This document shows, one piece after another, positions 63,404-64,000 of a DNA stretch of 64,000 nucleotides (position 1 is its first letter; every line of letters begins with the position of its first letter). This DNA is from Verrucomicrobiales bacterium (GTDB lineage Bacteria; Verrucomicrobiota; Verrucomicrobiia; Verrucomicrobiales; DEV007). The notes below the pieces were generated by a model. It saw only the letters and a list, made by a program, of their open reading frames with translations. It was not told the origin of the DNA and made no database searches. The stretch covers positions 1-64,000 of the forward strand of contig DUBC01000020.1 in assembly GCA_012960505.1 (NCBI GenBank). Direction: 5' to 3'. The translations under genes and the position numbers were made by a program.

Positions 63404-64000
63404 CTACTGAGGTAATGTCATCACAAAACAATTAGTTCCCCCCTCTGAGCTTGATAAGTTAAGCTCTCCCCCATGAGCCAAAGCAATGACCCGCGCAAGA
63501 CTCAATCCCAAACCAAATCCCGATTTATTTGGCCCCCTTGCCGTGTCTACTCGATAAAATCGCTCAAATATCTTCTCTTTTATTTCATCTTGAATCGCAG
63601 GACCAGTGTTACTAATTGATATTTGGTAAGCATTCCCACTTTTTCTCAACTCACTTATTATTTTACCTCCTTCGGAAATATTATACTTAGTCGCATTAGT
63701 CAAAAGGTTTGATATAGCCAACCTCAAAAGACGTTCATCCCCATTCACTATAAAACCAGAGCTCCCATTTTCGGATTGAAATGATATTCCCTCTTCGGCA
63801 GCTATCACTTCAGCATCTTCAACAATTTCAGACATTAGATGAGAAAGATCTAACTTTTGCTTTTCAATAATCAAACTGCCAGCATCTGACCTTGAAAGCA
63901 TCAATAAGCTGTCAATTATTGATCTCAACTGCCCAACCCTCTCAAGAACATCAACTAGCACCGTATCATGTTCACTTCCCTCTCCATGATCCTGCAACGC
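63404..64000 (-). CDS. Sensor histidine kinase, C-terminal part (cut by window edge)
   Basis: The right edge cuts this gene; about 199 residues are visible. They cover the end of the dimerisation helices (LRSIIDSLLMLSRSDAGS) and the whole catalytic domain. The N box is RLAISNLLTNATKYN, the G1 box ISISNTGPAI, the F box IFERFYRVD and the G2 box GFGLGLSLA. The phosphorylated histidine lies beyond the edge. HisKA-type sensor kinases pair with a response regulator, also beyond the edge. The frame continues through 64000 with Ala-Leu-Gln and no stop. The TTG at 63997 is therefore internal, not a start. The signal sensed is unknown. Confidence 0.9.
   Translation of the reverse strand, partial: ALQDHGEGSEHDTVLVDVLERVGQLRSIIDSLLMLSRSDAGSLIIEKQKLDLSHLMSEIVEDAEVIAAEEGISFQSENGSSGFIVNGDERLLRLAISNLLTNATKYNISEGGKIISELRKSGNAYQISISNTGPAIQDEIKEKIFERFYRVDTARGPNKSGFGLGLSLARVIALAHGGELNLSSSEGGTNCFVMTLPQ

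Overview
The window is a compact, AT-rich stretch of a bacterial chromosome. It almost certainly comes from the Planctomycetota-Verrucomicrobiota (PVC) group and most likely from Verrucomicrobiota. The evidence is two secreted proteins with the SLA1-homology (SHD1) domain, a Minf_1886-family protein, a DUF3500 protein, a WPQFLGP-type PQQ-like propeller, a secreted sulfatase, a TolQ/ExbD/ExbD/TPR envelope cluster and a eukaryote-type UDP-glucose pyrophosphorylase. Lipobox signals and probable outer-membrane proteins show a diderm cell. I see about 58 protein genes and no rRNA, tRNA, CRISPR array or insertion sequence. Most gene starts have no visible Shine-Dalgarno sequence.

Layout, 1-20 kb. 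Positions 1-3.7 kb (minus strand) hold a secreted carbohydrate-active group: a CE4 polysaccharide deacetylase lipoprotein, a LysM lipoprotein and a membrane-anchored GH75 chitosanase-like protein, followed by an acidic Pro/Glu-rich gene cut by the window edge. From 4.0 to 11.1 kb (plus) come smc and the E1alpha, E1beta and E2 genes of a pyruvate-type dehydrogenase complex, without E3. From 11.1 to 16.3 kb are pterin carbinolamine dehydratase, cysteine synthase, a membrane TPR protein ending in a 21-bp tandem repeat, a barrel-like outer-membrane protein and a sulfatase. From 16.3 to 20.5 kb (minus) is an anabolic operon tyrA-aroA-cmk-plsC with a lipoprotein gene upstream.

Layout, 20-44 kb. An SHD1 protein with two retropepsin-like domains converges on a second SHD1 protein. 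Then come a LuxE/LuxC-like fatty-acid reductase pair with no luciferase, an IF-1 gene, two PilT-type ATPases, bioF, a sugar-nucleotide-type epimerase, a PQQ-propeller protein, a DUF3500 protein and a one-heme secreted protein. An isolated nuoB-nuoC pair sits behind a perfect match to the Rex operator consensus. Next are a panE-like reductase, an M16 peptidase translationally coupled to a Minf_1886 gene, two unknown secreted or membrane proteins and an FmdB-type zinc ribbon.

Layout, 44-64 kb. An L,D-transpeptidase, a rhodanese, argG and a CrcB fluoride channel precede a gap-pgk-tpi glycolytic operon with a perfect hairpin between gap and pgk. A secreted M16 peptidase lies upstream of it. A 608-bp gene-poor stretch may hold a decayed gene. 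Then come nadK, coaD, a small basic protein, a Tol/Exb-like energy-transduction cluster (TolQ, two ExbD, a 968-residue TPR protein and a smaller partner), a degenerate SGNH protein, a UGP2-type pyrophosphorylase and the 3' part of a sensor histidine kinase.

The most promising items are the luxEC pair without luciferase, the Rex-type operator in front of a split nuo locus, the duplicated SHD1-retropepsin protein and the deacetylase/LysM/chitosanase group.
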